A model generated the notes under the pieces. It had not been told where the DNA came from. It saw only the letters and a list, made by a program, of their open reading frames with translations, and did not search any database. Of a stretch of 64,000 bases of DNA, positions 53,970-64,000 are shown piece by piece (position 1 is the stretch's first letter; the number at the start of each line of letters is the position of its first letter). This DNA is from Cristatella mucedo (taxonomy: Eukaryota; Bryozoa; Phylactolaemata; Cristatellidae): the NCBI GenBank assembly GCA_009760855.2, contig WPIO01000038.1, positions 3,372,501 through 3,436,500 of the forward strand. Direction: 5' to 3'. The position numbers were made by a program, and so were the translations under genes.

Positions 53970-55070
53970 TTTAACTCGGCCAATACTTCACGGATCAAAA
54001 TTAAATTATTTTAAACAAAAGTTTAGCTCCGCTTTTGCGTAGCTGCTCTGGTTTATTCTTTCGTTTTGATAAGTATTGCTATAGATGTCCATTTCTGCGG
54101 AAAATAAAGCTCGCTGACGTTTGTCGTAGTTGCCTATTAAACCACTTCTCGCTGAACTGCCTTGGCTCTTAATCAAGCGGCGTATCGACTTCAAAGTGTC
54201 GCCACTAACTTGCAGGTCCCTTCGTTGTCGTGCTCTAGCTCACATATCCGAATAACTTCCCATAAGGCCATTGTACCACCAAATATTCTAACTCAAGTCA
54301 TTTTGCTGTGCATCAAATCCTTTTAAGACCTTGTCTTTAGTTCGTATATTCACAAAGGCTCGTGCCCACTCTCAGCGGACATGACGGCATCACCTGACTG
54401 ATGAGCGACATTTAAAAGAAGCTAGGAACGCACCTGCTGCTGCTCCTCGCCGGAGCTTGCATGAATTATCTTTGCACGAATTATTCTTTGTGTGCCTGTT
54501 CTTGCCGACTTTCTGTAGAATCGTATGCTCCACATTCAGACTTTAAGTTTGCTTGCTAGACCTGATAGCCAAAGGCATGGGGTTGAATCCTGGGCCGCCT
54601 TTCGTTCGAATGTCTTTGATAAGAATGGTAGAATCGAGACATGAAGAAGACAGGTACTTCGCTTTTCCATATCTAGGGTAGGCTGGCAAATGAGTAGCCC
54701 GACTACAGCTGTTTTTCGGAGGTTTAGGGACTTGCCGGCAACTAGGAGCGCAATTACAAGTTAATGACCGACGTTTTAAGGCTGCTAACCTTTGCCTAAC
54801 GAGCTTGGCTGTTGAGTTCTAACCACTGAAAGGCTAAGATGCAGAGAAAAAGTGCTCTAACTGCACCTCTAGCTAACCGTGGCATTCACGATCGGGTTAT
54901 TTCAGATGTCTCTGGGTGGCATGGCTTGCTATTAGAACGCCGGCCCAGCGCTCTGCTGAAGCGTTGCAAGAGCCGAGTATTCGCTCGCCAGCCGCCGCCT
55001 GGCGAGTCGCTGCCCTATTTTAAGTACTATTATATATATTGCAATGTGCATTTACAGTATATTTTTGTAG
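53970..55070. other. No gene; probable LINE C-terminal remnant at the left
   Basis: 54020-54310 weakly reads as LINE C-terminal coding on the plus strand (TTSRCRY.HLRSCRCLLN-like order, GCGTATCGACTTCAAAGTGT resembling RIDFKV), too decayed to bound. 54320-55070 shows nothing recognisable. Confidence 0.35.
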
Positions 55071-55074
55071 CATG

Positions 55075-56130
55075 TGGTTCTGTATGTATTTTTCAGAGCC
55101 CTCGGAGAAATAGTTCACTTTCTAAGCACTTAACATTGCTAATGCTGAAACGGTAGCATGATAATATGGGTTTTGATAGTATGCACGGCGTCAACAAGCC
55201 TAATACAGCTAGTGGTAACGTGTACAGTGTCACCCCTCATAAGCTTGGGAAAAATATAAAAAATGTAATTAATTTGTAGAGCGCCTGAAAAGGGCTTAAT
55301 CTCTATTCAGGTGCTTTGCACGTGTCACGGGAACCGACCCTACGTCCTCGGTCATCGCTTTCATTCACGTAGACCGTGGTCGTTAAAGGCGAGCACCGCT
55401 GTAACCGCTGGGCCAGAGCGGCGCCTTGAAGGACCGAGTAAAAGTCACGAGGACCCGGCAAATACTGTGAGAAACCGATGCGGTATTAGTTTCTTTTTAA
55501 ACGCTATCCAGCAAGTAGAACTTTGTGACGTCAGTAGGGAGTGAATTCCCGATTTTAGGAGCTTACGAGGGAAGGGCGCGGTTTCCGTAGGATTTCGGCT
55601 TTGTTCGAGGCATCGCTAAATGATTAGAGTCGTACGATCAGGTGGTACTATGCCTAACCCGATCGGGGAGTACTTCTAATAGGCAAGCCAGAGCCTGAGA
55701 ATGGAGAAACCCAAGAGTAAATGACAAACCTTGACGTTGATGCGCTGCGTGATTGAGTGATAGAGCCTGTTGGCGAGAAGTGGCGTAATTCGGCAACTGC
55801 CGCGCTCACGACAGAAAGCGTGGCTTCTGAGTTTTGCACCAGCTTGGTAACATGAGATGTGCTTTCGAAGGACGTGGCGATCAATAGTATCAAATGCTGC
55901 CAAAATATCAGGCAGAACAAGAAGAGAGACGTTACCTAAGTCAGCAAAATGTTCCTGAAAAAGTCGCCATGCGCTCAAAGCAATGCTGAATCTCTGAAGC
56001 GATAAAATCTATAGCAGACCGGAACTTACTTGTTAGATTTAAAGTTTCCAATTAAGAATTTAGATGGTCTTCCAATATTCGTTCCTGTGCCGTTGATAGG
56101 AAACGGTAGTAGCTACATTGGGCAGAAGTT
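55075..56130 (-). mobile_element. Degenerate LINE family 1 3' half, split by a SINE
   Basis: Reverse tail (GCCCTCGGAGAAATAGTTCA, CTTTCTAAGCACTTAACATT), 3' UTR, then after a SINE at 55262-55431 C-terminal coding (55.5-55.86 kb) and RT remnants (LGNVSLLVLPDILAAFDTID, about 55.9 kb). Stops and a large deletion between RT and C-terminus are present. Confidence 0.65.
55262..55431 (-). mobile_element. SINE family B nested in a LINE
   Basis: TAATTTGTAGAGCGCCTGAA, TTCAGGTGCTTTGCACGTGT and GTAACCGCTGGGCCAGAGCG form the reverse SINE. LINE 3' UTR on the left (CACCCCTCATAAGC) continues on the right (AAGTCACGAGGACCCGGCAA). Confidence 0.68.
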
Positions 56131-56134
56131 TCAT

Positions 56135-58800
56135 AAGTTCTCTAGGTCACAGGGTTGCTGCCGTCAGGTCACAGCGTGCACTCACATCCGGATCCGGTCC
56201 AAGCTGTCGGCTGACTAAACGAATGGCCATTTTAACTGAATCTTAGACACAAGACACATGTCCGAGCAGCCCTTCGGCCCGTGGTCGCGGGCTGGAGTGC
56301 TGCTACAAGCTAATTTGTTTTGCCAGTTTAAAGCTGGATGCAAGGTGGTGAGGATCTTCTGCCGATGCTTACTAATAATAATAATAACACTATAATAATA
56401 ATAATAGTGCCACTTGGATAAATCTGAAAAATAGACTCTACCCTTTATTTACCAGCTTGTGCACCTACTTGGTTTTGGTACAACCAGAAAAGCCACTGGA
56501 TGACTACCTCGTTGTAAATCAGTAGGAAGTGTTCTTACTAAGCGTTATTTTCTAGTGGCTCCCTCAACAAGCAGGCGGTGCTCTGGCTGTAGCAACATGT
56601 GCGCTAGGAGGATCATCGCAAACGGACGGAAGGATCGTGTAACAGCCGTTTGACCGCACGAAAAGTCTGCACGGTAGGACGACGAGAACCAACAGACCGC
56701 TCCAGACACTGCTACTTCTGCCCTGGTGAACCCTTTCAAATGTCACTGGCAATAGCGAGCCTCCCATCCATACATTCCTCCATCCATCGCACCTGTACCG
56801 AACTATGCCGTCACACCCCGACTCCCCATCACACCCCTCCTGAGAGGGATTAGCCATCATCCGGACAAAGCAGCCGCAGTCGAAAAGAATTAAAAGTACG
56901 TTTCGCGTCCGGATTTCAATTTCCTAGCTGCGGCTTAGGAGAGAAACTCGCAAACTGACTGACCTCATCGATCCGATGCGAGTCCTTAGCCTTCCCAAGT
57001 CTTCTAATGCTGAGCTTGCGACATAGAGGCTTAGCGAGTGGAATTTGCTTGCTATATGAAAGTGTGAAAGTAGCAGCTCAATGAAAAGGTTACGAATGCT
57101 TGTTTCTTCAACTTCAAAGTGAAGACATGTTGATTTTAATTTACCTGCCATTCTGTATGAATAAACGTGAGCCACAACACACACGCTTTTCTCATCGGAA
57201 AACTGCAGGTTAATCACTGTCCTAGTCATTAAAATCAAATATCGCAGGAAATGATAGCAATGCTATACACTTCTGAGGCGTAAGCATTAGGAGATGACAC
57301 TTTCTACCAAGGCAAAATGGATAACTTGTTGGGAATTAGAAATCTGCGATTCCCCTAATTTTCTATAAAAGAAGAAATAATATTGGAAGATAGTTCGATA
57401 AGAACTATAACTATCTTACAATGACAAATGGTAGACAGTTACAATCGTAGACATTAGATGCACATAAATAGTGAGGTCCATAGGGGTCGCTGGGGTACAA
57501 TTTCGGGAGAAATCTCAATCGAGGTTGGAGGCTTTTAAATGCGTAGACGCTTGAATACGATAATACACCAGAATAACTGGCTAGGTTTGCTAGCTAGCTT
57601 GTCCTTCCCCGACATCACACTGACAATAATGCTTTCATAGTGTTCATATAGTCGTCCAATAAGGGTAGTGATCAGAGTTAAAAGGGAGAGGAGATAGCTT
57701 ACTAAAATAGTTTGCTTATGTAGCTAGCTGCAACGTGCCTTCTCATAATTGATACCACGCAAGGAAAATGCATAGCACTAGAGCGGTTTTTCAACTCAAA
57801 AAAAAGGGTTTTCTGAGGGCGGCCATTGCATTCCAGCAGCCTGTGCTCTCTGCACTACGCCCAGAGTGACGACAGGTGGCGCTTTCGCTGCTTCCCGCCT
57901 ACCTCGCGGGCGTTGCGGAGTTGGCGTATTGGAATGCTGCCCAATTAGTGAAACGCGTGAGTTCAACTAGTTGGGGTAAAATGGCTGCAAATTGACGGTA
58001 GACTTTAAACTCGTAGCCAGCATAATTGCTAAATGATCGCCGCTACGTATTTGTATTCGCGTTAGCGTTCGTATGCCAGAAAGTCGGACCGTCAACGGGG
58101 CCGGTAGCGTACTGTAAATCGCAGGAAGCCACGCGGAGCCTAGTGGCCGCGCTGACCGACGCCCGGTCCGCGAGAACGGAAACGTGTTCGCTGTACCGCT
58201 TTTCGCTGCTCTCTCTTTTCGGCAACTTCCGCGGAGGTGGCACGCTGCCACGGTAGACATAGCAGACCCAGCACTCTATCTTCCCGCGACAAGCCGACTG
58301 AGCATTAGTCGGCTTCTGAAAGGCCGAGGCCAAGCGGCAGCGCGCACGGAACTCGAAGGAAGCAAGGTTTAAGGACTAGTCGTCTCTGCTATTAAATTGG
58401 GGCGTCTTCTAAAATACCTCATTAGGATCTTTTTTTTTTTAGCTGAGCCGCACCAAGCAGGCGAGCAGTGCCAGAAATCACGAAACGCAAGCGGCCACGA
58501 AGGAATGCCTTTAATGGAGGCAGCCGCGGTCTGGCGGCCGCTCGGTGGAGGCACGGAGCCACTCTTTAAGAACTCGACCCCGTGGCCTCCAAGCCGGCCT
58601 CCTTCGCGTTGCCGTTCCGGTCAAAGACGGTGCAATGAGTATTGCCAAAATCAGCTAAGCTATCACGTCGAAGCTGGAAATTAGATTTCAGTCAGTTTGT
58701 AGGGCTGGTCACTCCGCAGAGTCTGTCTCACCCCAATTCTTCTCGCACCTCTCCTCTCATTCTCATGACGTCCGCCTCTTCCAAGCTCCCCGCGTCCTTC
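56135..58800. other. No gene recognised
   Basis: An ATA/ATT microsatellite lies at 56371-56408. The part 57.83-58.7 kb is GC-richer with several competing open frames on both strands, none with a recognisable domain or convincing splice pattern. Confidence 0.4.
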
Positions 58801-58809
58801 TCTTACTCC

Positions 58810-59640
58810 TCTCCAGTAACGGTGCGTTCTTAATTCAAATCAAATTAAGTCAAATCTGCCTATTCTCAGCCTCATAACATTGCTAAAATTTGGGCTTGTT
58901 TAGATAAGGATACCACGTCCAAGTTGGTCCATGCATTCGTGACATCCCGTCTTGACTTCTATAACTCACTGCTTGTTGGCCTACAGGCATATGCAATCAG
59001 GCGATTGCAGCTGGTGCACAACTCCGCATCTAGACTTGTCTGTCGTGAGCGGCACAGTCGCCACATCACACCACTTTTGGCCGACCTGCACTGGCTCCCG
59101 GTCAAGCAACAGGTCGACTTCAAGGTTTTGTCGCTCACTTTTAGGTCCCTTTATTCTATGGCTCCAGCCTATCTCTCAGATATACTCCCCCACCAGGCCA
59201 AGCATCGTACCACCCGCTTTTCGGAATCCAACAGTCTACAAATACCTCGTACAAACCTCAAATCTTTTGGAGACCGTGCATGTAGTTCGTATGCTCCCAA
59301 ACCCTGGAACTCACTCCCGAGCTGCGTCAGAACATCCCCTGACCTGACCACATTTAAAAGGAACTTAAAAACACACCTACTTAGGACAGCATTTAGTGGG
59401 TCCCTGTGATTCGTCCTTCACGTGCTTATGCGTGCTGACACTGTGCATGCTGCCACTAACCACATTTGCATGCTGACCCTGTGCATGTCACCCCGAATCA
59501 TGGTATTCATTTGTTCGTTTATCAAGCATGATTTTACTCACCATTCAATTACATTTCCCTTTGCAGCAAATGTAAAGCGCCTAGAGAGAGAGAGATTGAG
59601 TTTCTCCGAGGGCGCTTTGTCGAGTGCATTATTATTTTCC
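58810..59640 (+). mobile_element. LINE family 1 C-terminal region with intact end
   Basis: An open frame at 58924-59409 (161 codons) reads MVHAFVTSRLDFYNSLLVGL, LVCRERHSRHITPLLADLHW, LPVKQQVDFKVLSLTFRSLY, MAPAYLSDILPHQAKHRTTR and LLRTAFSGSL-stop. It is the best local copy of the LINE C-terminus. The full 3' UTR and tail (GTAAAGCGCCTAGAGAGAGA, GAGTGCATTATTATT) follow to about 59635. It is 5'-truncated. Confidence 0.85.
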
Positions 59641-60522
59641 CTGTCGCTCTCCCTGTCTCTGCAAACGTCACTGTTTTGGCCGCTATCTCTGTCTGCATCT
59701 CTCTGCTAGAGTCTCCATCGCTCTGTCACGCCTCCTCCTCCTCTCGCTCTCTCTTTCTCTCTCTATCTCTAACTCTCTTCGTCTCCCAATGTCTGTCTCT
59801 CGTCTAGCAGCCAAAGCAAAGGACCTTTGCTCGCCGCTGGCGTATATTATGCAATGGGCGTTTTTCTTTAAGCAGTCGCAATGGCGCCACGGTTGACGCC
59901 AACGATGACGAAGCTCTATTAATGACCTCCCCCTTTTCCTCTTCATCGATGGCGATCACTCATTTGCAATTTGCTTGCATCCAGCGATCGCGACAGCGTA
60001 AAACATAGTCAAGTGGCGATAGCCTCCGGCCTCGCTTTCGCATTTTGATCGTATATGAAGCTAGATATCGCTGAAATAATAGCAGTCCTCCTGGCTGCGG
60101 TTGCCTCAGGTTAGGCATCCGGCCTAACATCACTGAACAAAGTACGCGATGCAATTATCAGCTTTATTGTTAAGCGTCAATTAATGCTCTCTTTGCATCA
60201 AATTTCAAACTTGTTGTCAGGTTTCCATTAAACCATGCGTATTCCTTAACAAGTTTGAATATAAATACATATAAATATATATATATATACTGATTTTTTA
60301 TAAATGCATTCTGTCAAACTTGACGGCCATTTGGTTCATCTTACATCTAGTCGCGCCCTCTTTCGTATGTACAGCTACCACTACGGCAGTAATAAGCGTC
60401 ATTCGAATTTCTCGAGTCACACTCTTTATGAGAGCAGAACCATGGGCGCTCTTTTGAGTTCGCAGCACTTCGAAATTCTGCTCCGCGCGTTTGCTCGTAT
60501 CTCAAGTGAATACTCAAAACCT
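59641..60522. other. No gene recognised
   Basis: CT-rich at 59.64-59.79 kb, then mixed sequence with a TATATATATATA run near 60280. A 171-codon open frame starting at 60304 overlaps a SINE and shows no family resemblance. Confidence 0.4.
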
Positions 60523-60524
60523 GC

Positions 60525-60640
60525 ACACGAGTTCCGTTCGAGTCCTGCAGTTAGGCGATCCTTGATTGCCCGCTGCAAGCGCGATGGTGACAGCCAGCAA
60601 AGCTCTACTGCAGCGATGCAAAGTGAGCCTGATGAATCGG
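60525..60640 (+). mobile_element. SINE family A fragment
   Basis: GAGTTCCGTTCGAGTCCTGC (B box), AGGCGATCCTTGATTGCC (body), GCGCGATGGTGACAGCC and AAAGCTCTACTGCAGCGATG. Head and tail are degraded. Confidence 0.6.
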
Positions 60641-60819
60641 CTGGCATTATTATCTCAAATATTACTATCTTTTTCACACCGCCTCCCGCGTTTAGAAAAG
60701 AGAGGATGCATTTCGTGCGTGACAGACAGATCGACATTTCGAGTGTCCCGCACCGGCGATTGCGTGCCTACAGCTCGCACCTACTCTACGCGCGTGCTTT
60801 GAATGCTTTGAACAACTGA

Positions 60820-61462
<643 letters not shown>

Positions 61463-61734
61463 CTATAAGCTTTCGTTGTTTGCCTGCAATCAACGCAGCA
61501 CCGACTTCCGAAAGCGGCCGCCATTTGCCCGCGATTAATTTGCGCGGGCCAAGGGCTGCCTGTCGTTAGATGGGCACAGATAAGCACTGTACGCCGTCGT
61601 GACAGCCAGTTCTTCTTAAGCAGTTTGTAGAGCCGCAGGCAGAAATAATCGCGGCACGTACTTAAACAGTCTCACAAAATGCTTCGCGGCCTTTGGTGCA
61701 AGTTCCGCGAGGGTGTGCCTTGACTATTATAGGA

Positions 61735-61976
61735 GTGGACATTTATCATCCCTCCCAATCAGGCGCTTCTGTTCCACACACGCGTCTGACATCAGTTCTT
61801 AAAAAATGAACACGTGGGCCACAGCTTGAGCTGCAGCCGGCAGTAATAAATGGGAACAAACCGCGATAACTTAATTAGCCCGGATCCAACAATAAATAAT
61901 TAGGCGGGCGTTAGGGCCGGACTTGAGTGCTAGCTAGGCCGTATCTGGCCTAAAGGCAGGAGTTTACCGACCTCTG
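61735..61976. mobile_element. 5'-shortened copy of the hAT-like element
   Basis: CATCCCTCCCAATCAGGCG, CAGCTTGAGCTGCAGC, GATAACTTAATTAGCCCGGA, ATCTGGCCTAAAGGCAGGAG and the end TTTACCGACCTCTG track 3225-3413 of the 3-kb copy in the same order. The left terminal repeat is absent. Confidence 0.7.
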
Positions 61977-62164
61977 TCAAGAACCTAGGTGATTCCAATA
62001 AACATTTCAGTAACCCACCTATTCCGAAATGTTTCACAATGCCTTTACAATCAGTCTTTTTGCCGCCATGCAAATTCTTCTCTTGCATCGAGCAGTAAAC
62101 CGTCTGGATAGAGATTCATTATTTATGAGTCATTATGAAAGAAACATGTTGAAGTCATTACCCA

Positions 62165-62335
62165 GGAAATAAAGTGCTTGCTCTTCACGACTGGGGACGT
62201 GGGTTTGAATCTTGCAGTGGGCGATCCTTTATTGCCAACTGCCCGCGGCGGCGACAGCCGTTAGTGCTCGTCTGCTGCTGCATAAATGAGGCATCTAAAT
62301 CAGCAAAGATGTTTAATATTTATTACTAGGTTTTG
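62165..62335 (+). mobile_element. SINE family A
   Basis: AAAGTGCTTGCTCTTCACGA, CGTGGGTTTGAATCTTGCAG (B box, one change), GGGCGATCCTTTATTGCC, GCGGCGACAGCCGTTAGTGC and AAATCAGCAAAG, with a TTTAATATTTATTA tail. Confidence 0.7.
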
Positions 62336-62369
62336 GCCCATTATTGAGATGAGAAAAACTTAAATTCTG

Positions 62370-62498
62370 AATTTGCAGTGCTTTTGCCTTTTCAGAGTTT
62401 GCAGTGCTCACGCCTTTTCAGAGTTTGCAGTGCTCACGCCTTTTCAGAGTTTGCAGTGCTCACGCCTTTTCAGAGTTTGCAGTGCTCACGCCTTTTCG
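62370..62498. repeat. 26-bp tandem repeat, five copies
   Basis: Unit AGTTTGCAGTGCTCACGCCT plus TTTCAG; starts at 62370, 62396, 62422, 62448 and 62474. The first copy differs at a few bases; the last four are almost identical, so the expansion is recent. An open frame running through it shifts register with each unit, so it is not coding. Confidence 0.95.
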
Positions 62499-62499
62499 T

Positions 62500-64000
62500 A
62501 AGTCTCTTCGCCGACTTTTTGCTGGCGACAGCGACTTTTTTTTCCCTTTCAGCTTCTGCTGATGCTGGACGCTTGATGGGTATTTCTTGTCGCTGCACCG
62601 CGACAGCGTACTGCGTACTCCCGCGGAAGTTGCCAAAGGAGAACAGCGGACCTGGCGCGATACACATGTTAGATTTTCCGGGGCGCCGAGCGAGTCATCG
62701 CGGCAACTGGAACGAACTCGCGCGGCTTGCCGCGATGACTCATAATTCACGCTGGCTGCCGTGGCTTGTCGCTTCGATCTGCTCGTGTGCAGCACTGCTC
62801 ACACGTTCGCTCGTTCGTAGCAACGGCGGCGTCGAGCGTGAAATTTTGAACAGCACATAGCGCGCGGAATGCGGCCCGCACGACCCGGTACGAGGGCCTT
62901 CCCCAGCGTACGAGAGCAGTCACGTGCCCAGACTGCGCTGTAATCGTAGAGACGACGAGAAGCCAGGAGAAAAATCTTGAGGAGGAGGAGGAGGAGGCCC
63001 GACGTAACGCTTTGCTCATGGGCATCCTTCCGGGTAAGCGGTATTCCATTCTTAGCGCGGGCGTGTGTACACCGGCAGAGGCCTCTCGCTACAGGACTCG
63101 GTGTCGCACTTTTCAGATACGCACTTCCTGCTTAGCTGGCCTCCTCTGTGCCTGGCTTGTGCTACGTTTGTGCTCTGGAGACAACTCCTGCTCACGCTGC
63201 ACGCGTGCACGAATTGTGGCGCTGTAACTAGTAATGAGAAGAATAGAAGTGCTTGTTTTCTATCTGACACGTCTGGGCCATAAGTGCCCGCCACAACGGT
63301 GCCAGAACGGCATCGCGCGGCGGCGACAGCGGCGAAGCCTCCTGCGGCGGCGGCGGCGGCGGACGCCGTCGAGGTAGCGGCCTGCGATGCGGCCGCTTTC
63401 GAGGTCGCACAGGTCTGCGATGCGCAGGCGATCAGCGAGACGGCGGCAGACGGGCAGGCGCTGCTCCACGAATCGGCTGCCTGACAGGTAGACGACGGCG
63501 GAGGTCCGCGAGACGACGGCAGCAGTAGCACCGGTGGACCGGTCACCGAGACGGCGGCGCCAGCGACGGGCGGCGAGTTGGCCGCGACGCAGCCGGCGGC
63601 GCCAGTCAGTGCTGACCAGCGCTGCGCTTCGACTACCACTGCTATCGCTGCGATTAAAACCGGCGACGTGGAAGCAGCCGCCGCCAAAACGACGACGACG
63701 GCGGCGGCGACTGAGGCCCGCGTGGCGGAAAGGCGGTCGCACGTGCCTAATCCACCGAAGAGGGGAAAGAGCACCGGCTACGCCCCCAGCGACGCTTTAA
63801 ACGTCGTGGCCCTACATAGCCTGCTGGTCGCGGTGCTTGTGCTTCGCGCGCGTTTGTGGCCTTACCCGCGCGTGTGCGGCCATCCGCAAAAGCGCGGAGG
63901 CGAGGCGACTGCCGCCATTACGCTTCGGGAGAGAGCTTTCTATAGCGCACGCGCCAACGCGAGCAACTTTCGCGGCGCCGCACCCGCTACCATTGGTTTC
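62500..64000. other. GC-rich region with long open frames, no recognised gene
   Basis: From about 62.85 kb the sequence is CpG-dense. A plus frame from 63284 is open to the window end except for one TGA at 63482, and reads Ala/Thr/Glu-rich (VAACDAAAFEVAQVCDAQAI). A minus frame at 63052-63774 (240 codons) is Ala/Ser/Val-rich. High GC alone keeps several frames open, so I cannot choose a strand. A TGACAG|GTAGAC acceptor-like site at 63487 lies directly after the TGA. Confidence 0.3.

Noticed and set aside
60304-60819. A 171-codon plus-strand open frame as a gene
   Set aside because: It runs through a SINE A fragment at 60525-60640 and shows no recognisable domain.
62370-62498. CRISPR-like direct repeats
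   Set aside because: The 26-bp units are directly adjacent, without spacers.

Overview
This is animal (metazoan) nuclear DNA. It carries one intron-rich protein gene with spliceosomal introns, an intron-containing tRNA-Tyr gene, and many dispersed transposon remnants (L2/CR1-like LINEs, two tRNA-derived SINE families, hAT-like and other terminal-inverted-repeat elements, a Tc1-like remnant). Simple repeats are abundant. There are no operons and no bacterial-style gene packing. An invertebrate is most likely, because the carboxypeptidase and one transposon-associated pseudogene resemble invertebrate sequences as I remember them. I cannot name the species.

The only gene I can support fully is a secreted zinc carboxypeptidase (peptidase family M14A, B-type specificity) on the + strand from 16202 to 45870. 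I reconstructed ten exons whose splice phases all agree (1521 nt, 506 codons plus stop). They encode a signal peptide, an activation propeptide, a dibasic activation segment and a catalytic domain. All zinc, substrate and catalytic positions are present. Two of the nine introns appear to use GC rather than GT donors. A TATA-like box, a perfect GCCACC-ATG context and an AATAAA signal frame the gene.

Layout. 1-12.1 kb: graveyard of LINE and SINE copies with one nested hAT-like element. 12.1-15.4 kb: simple repeats, including about 790 bp of CT-rich repeat. 15.4-46.1 kb: the carboxypeptidase gene. Its exons sit in GC-rich islands separated by AT-richer introns that hold an antisense tRNA-Tyr, a Tc1-like remnant, a GATC-rich minisatellite, an antisense pseudogene of a transposon-associated family, a 33/37-bp tandem array, two (CCG)n tracts and several LINE copies. 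46.1-60.6 kb: repeats again, including the best-preserved LINE (endonuclease plus reverse transcriptase, minus strand), an inverted LINE piece next to it, and a 750-bp inverted-repeat element. 60.8-64 kb: GC-rich sequence with open frames but no recognisable gene.

Most long open frames in the window are translations of simple repeats (poly-Ser/Leu/Arg/Ala) and are not annotated. Repeat boundaries are read by eye and are approximate, unless a target-site duplication or inverted repeat fixes them.
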